Shown here piece by piece: positions 7,133-8,855 of a stretch of 8,855 nucleotides of DNA. Location: contig DCBA01000124.1 in assembly GCA_002313255.1 (NCBI GenBank), forward strand, positions 74,534 to 83,388, read 5' to 3'. The translations under genes and the position numbers were made by a program. Each line of letters begins with the position of its first letter. The first letter of the stretch is position 1. The DNA comes from Gammaproteobacteria bacterium UBA1119 (lineage in GTDB: Bacteria > Pseudomonadota > Gammaproteobacteria > Pseudomonadales > Azotimanducaceae). Below the pieces are notes generated by a model. That model was not told where the DNA came from, did not search any database, and worked only from the letters and a program-made list of their open reading frames with translations.

Positions 7133-8079
7133 TCGTGGCGTACCTTCGGGTCGAGCCAGCCGTAACTCAAGTCGACTAGCAAGTTAATGACGAGTACGCC
7201 AACGCCAACAACGAGAAACACTCCCGAAATGACCGGGTAGTCACGCTGGAATACCGCTTCCAATAGCAACAAACCCATGCCGGGAACGACGAAGATCTGC
7301 TCCAAAATAACCGCACCACCGATCAACAATGGCGCTTGCAAACCGATCAGTGTGACCACGGGGATTAACCCGTTGCGCAAAGCGTGCCGCACGACCAACA
7401 GTTTTTCTCCGACGCCTTTGGCACGTGCTGTACGAATATAGTCTTGCCGCATGACCTCCAGCATCATCGTACGGGTCATTCGCATCGTTACGGCAGACAT
7501 TGATAATCCAAGCAAAATCGCGGGCACGATCATGTGTTTGAGATTCGTAATCGGGTCTTCAAAAAAAGGGGTGTATTCAAGCTCCGGGGCCCACCGCCAC
7601 CATACCGATGGGAACACCATCACCAACGTCCCCAGCCAGAAGCTTGGAATCGCGAGCATGATGAGCGAAAAAGAACGGGCAACGTAATCGCCTGCAGTAT
7701 CTTGCCGCATCGCCGAATAAACACCGATAGGTACCGCCACCGATAACGCAACAATTAGGGCTAAAAGTCCGAGTTCGAATGTGATCGGCAATGACGCCAT
7801 TAGTTGATCCGTTACCGGAACATTCTGCCAAAGTGAGTCGCCCAGATCGCCGGTGACGGCATCGCCTATCCAACGGAAATACTGAATGTACACCGGCTGA
7901 TCGAGTCCCAGCGCCGCTTCGATCTTTGCCCGGTCCTGACCCGTGACGATGTCGTTCTGCGCAAGCATTAGATCGATCACGTCGCCGGGAATCAGTCGCA
8001 TTGAAATAAATACAATCAGACTCGCAAAGAACAAGGTCGGAATGAGAGCGAGCAATCGCCGTCCTATGTACGCGCGCAA
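7129..8079 (-). CDS. Peptide-family ABC importer permease, DppB/OppB-like (316 aa), first gene of the operon
   Basis: This is the inner-membrane permease partner of the DppC-like subunit. The B-type N-terminus YIGRRLLALIPTLFF leads into the first helix (about 9-28) and is followed by RLIPGD (28-33). An extended periplasmic segment comes next, containing LGLDQPVYIQYFRW (57-70) and GDLGDSLW (77-84). Further helices lie near 101-122, 136-157, 182-198, 238-261 and 281-303. The EAA loop runs about 213-242 (YIRTARAKG then RHALRNGLIP). The chain ends in the typical DLSYGWLDPKVR. The start is TTG 8079, supported by a strong GGGAGGG ribosome site (8084-8090) 4-5 nt away. As the first gene after the divergent region, it is expected to carry the operon's promoter. 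Confidence 0.94.
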   Translation of the reverse strand: MRAYIGRRLLALIPTLFFASLIVFISMRLIPGDVIDLMLAQNDIVTGQDRAKIEAALGLDQPVYIQYFRWIGDAVTGDLGDSLWQNVPVTDQLMASLPITFELGLLALIVALSVAVPIGVYSAMRQDTAGDYVARSFSLIMLAIPSFWLGTLVMVFPSVWWRWAPELEYTPFFEDPITNLKHMIVPAILLGLSMSAVTMRMTRTMMLEVMRQDYIRTARAKGVGEKLLVVRHALRNGLIPVVTLIGLQAPLLIGGAVILEQIFVVPGMGLLLLEAVFQRDYPVISGVFLVVGVGVLVINLLVDLSYGWLDPKVRHE

Positions 8080-8110
8080 AAAACCCTCCCTTCCGTCACG
8101 ATCACACTGA

Positions 8111-8145
8111 TTTCAAGACTTTCCGACACTACCGGATACTTGAAA
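8111..8145. repeat. 7-bp inverted repeat upstream of the importer operon
   Basis: TTTCAAG (8111-8117) and CTTGAAA (8139-8145) are exact reverse complements with a 21-nt spacer, 32-66 nt upstream of the first permease start. The right arm overlaps a weak -10 candidate. It may be a regulator site or lie in the mRNA leader. The arms are short, so chance occurrence is possible. Confidence 0.3.
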
Positions 8146-8171
8146 CATACTAACGAATTGCGACCGTGCAA
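8144..8171 (-). promoter_or_regulatory. Weak candidate sigma-70-like promoter for the importer operon
   Basis: On the minus strand, TTGCAC (8166-8171) and TATGTT (8144-8149) are separated by 16 nt and lie 65 nt upstream of the first permease start. They match the consensus boxes at 3 and 4 of 6 positions. The right arm of the TTTCAAG/CTTGAAA inverted repeat overlaps the -10 candidate. Matches of this quality occur by chance, so this is only a candidate. Confidence 0.25.
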
Positions 8172-8212
8172 ACCCCAGTGCCTGACTCAGACTTCAAGTT
8201 CTAACCCCAACG

Positions 8213-8246
8213 ATGCTGGGTTCTACTTTGGTGTACTTCCCAGCAT
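8213..8246. repeat. Perfect 8-bp inverted repeat bracketing the glyQS -35 box
   Basis: ATGCTGGG (8213-8220) and CCCAGCAT (8239-8246) are exact reverse complements separated by 18 nt. The arms are 26 nt apart start to start, about two and a half helical turns. Their placement around a predicted promoter suggests an operator. The repeat would lie upstream of the predicted transcript start, so an RNA hairpin in the synthetase leader is less likely. No regulator is identified. Confidence 0.4.
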
Positions 8247-8256
8247 GCGTTATATT
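8228..8256 (+). promoter_or_regulatory. Candidate sigma-70-like promoter for glyQS
   Basis: TTGGTG (8228-8233) and TATATT (8251-8256) have the ideal 17-nt spacing. The -10 box matches the consensus at 5 of 6 positions and the -35 box at 3 of 6. Transcription would begin near 8263, leaving a leader of about 26 nt before the GTG start. The inverted repeat ATGCTGGG/CCCAGCAT brackets the -35 box, with one arm just upstream and the other inside the spacer. Confidence 0.5.
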
Positions 8257-8288
8257 GCCCCACCCTCCTCACGCGTTAGGACTTCGAG

Positions 8289-8855
8289 GTGACGGCAAAC
8301 AGCATGGATGAACTCGTCTCGCTCTGTAAGCGTCGCGGATTCATCTTTCAATCTAGCGAAATCTATGGCGGTTTGCAGGGTCTTTACGATTACGGCCCCC
8401 TTGGCGTGGAACTCAAAAACAACCTCAAACAGGCATGGTGGCGAGCCATGGTCTACGACCGCGACGACGTCGAGGGCCTCGATGCCGCTGTTTTAACTCA
8501 CCCCCAGGTGCTCAAATACTCAGGGCACGAGGACACGTTCTCCGACCCCCTCATTGATTGCCGTGACTGCAAGTCGCGCTGGCGCGCCGATCATGTCGAA
8601 GCGTCTAAATGCCCGGGCTGTGGCTCGAACGATCTCACCGAGCCTCGTCCATTCAATCTGATGTTCAAAACCAGCGTCGGTCCCGTCGACGATGGCAGCT
8701 CGTTCGCGTACTTGCGACCGGAGACGGCTCAACAAATTTTTACCAATTTCAAGAACGTGCTGGATTCCACCTCTCGCCAGCTACCCTTTGGCATCGCCCA
8801 AATTGGTAAGGCTTTTCGAAACGAAATTACCCCGCGTAACTTCGTCTTCCGAGTT
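8289..8855 (+). CDS. glyQS: Glycine--tRNA ligase, homodimeric (alpha2) class, N-terminal 189 codons, runs off window
   Basis: This cytoplasmic class II aminoacyl-tRNA synthetase joins glycine to tRNA-Gly using ATP (EC 6.1.1.14). From the GTG, residues about 17-41 read [24 protein letters not shown], the motif 1 region typical of the single-chain alpha2 enzyme. [14 protein letters not shown] follows, with paired cysteines in CRDC and CPGCG that match the family's zinc-binding-like insert. [14 protein letters not shown] is the characteristic catalytic segment, and FRNEITPRN near the end belongs to motif 2. There is no stop before 8855, and about 250-300 further residues are expected. GTG 8289 is preferred because AGGA (8278-8281) lies 7 nt upstream. 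An in-frame ATG at 8304 is the alternative, with GAGGTG 12 nt upstream. The gene is transcribed away from the importer operon and has no evident functional link to it. Confidence 0.95.
   Translation, partial: MTANSMDELVSLCKRRGFIFQSSEIYGGLQGLYDYGPLGVELKNNLKQAWWRAMVYDRDDVEGLDAAVLTHPQVLKYSGHEDTFSDPLIDCRDCKSRWRADHVEASKCPGCGSNDLTEPRPFNLMFKTSVGPVDDGSSFAYLRPETAQQIFTNFKNVLDSTSRQLPFGIAQIGKAFRNEITPRNFVFRV

Larger units (their letters stand above)
8080..8288. promoter_or_regulatory. Divergent intergenic control region (209 bp) between importer operon and glyQS
   Basis: This gap holds the start signals for the leftward importer operon and the rightward glycyl-tRNA synthetase gene. It contains a TTTCAAG/CTTGAAA inverted repeat (8111-8117 and 8139-8145) near the operon side. 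An ATGCTGGG/CCCAGCAT inverted repeat (8213-8220 and 8239-8246) lies near the synthetase side. Another TTCAAG copy sits at 8193-8198. I see no reading frame, tRNA or recognisable riboswitch in it. Confidence 0.7.

Noticed and set aside
8182..8190. CTGACTCAG near-palindrome in the divergent region
   Set aside because: The arms are only 4 bp, with no second copy and no known bacterial regulator that I can tie to it.
8520..8735. 71-codon minus-strand frame opposite glyQS
   Set aside because: It is antisense to clear synthetase sequence and has no ribosome site or motif.

Overview
The window looks like part of a Gram-negative bacterial chromosome with moderate G+C (about half by eye). The solute-binding protein has a signal peptidase I-type leader ending in AVA and no lipobox cysteine, which fits a periplasmic protein. 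The species cannot be named from the sequence. Two PhyH-type dioxygenases beside a peptide-class importer would suit a heterotrophic, possibly marine or host-associated proteobacterium, but that is inference.

Left part (1-1365, plus strand): a phytanoyl-CoA dioxygenase (PhyH)-family gene (6-839) whose 5' end lies at the window edge. It is followed by an 89-codon reading frame (965-1234) that resembles only the membrane-spanning N-terminus of a sterol desaturase/fatty acid hydroxylase and lacks the histidine-box catalytic part, so it is probably a gene remnant. A strong 11-bp hairpin (913-943) lies just ahead of it. A 14-bp perfect palindrome (1338-1351) lies in the convergent gap before the next gene.

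Centre (1366-8079, minus strand): a tightly packed six-gene unit, read from right to left. It runs permease B (7129-8079), permease C (6236-7132), family 5 solute-binding protein (4535-6235), ATPase D (3554-4534), ATPase F (2529-3557), then after 68 nt a second PhyH-family dioxygenase (1366-2460). The first five genes overlap by 4 nt or abut exactly, so they are almost certainly one transcript encoding a complete peptide/opine/nickel-family importer. The dioxygenase may use the imported compound or a derivative of it. Several genes begin with TTG or GTG.

Right part (8080-8855): a 209-bp divergent intergenic region with a plausible promoter for the rightward gene and two inverted repeats. It is followed by the start of a glycyl-tRNA synthetase gene of the homodimeric (alpha2) class, which runs off the end of the window.

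No tRNA, rRNA, CRISPR array, insertion sequence or phage gene was seen. The window reads as ordinary metabolism and transport genes. The most unusual points are the importer-dioxygenase linkage, the truncated hydroxylase-like gene with its upstream hairpin, and the inverted repeats in the divergent control region.
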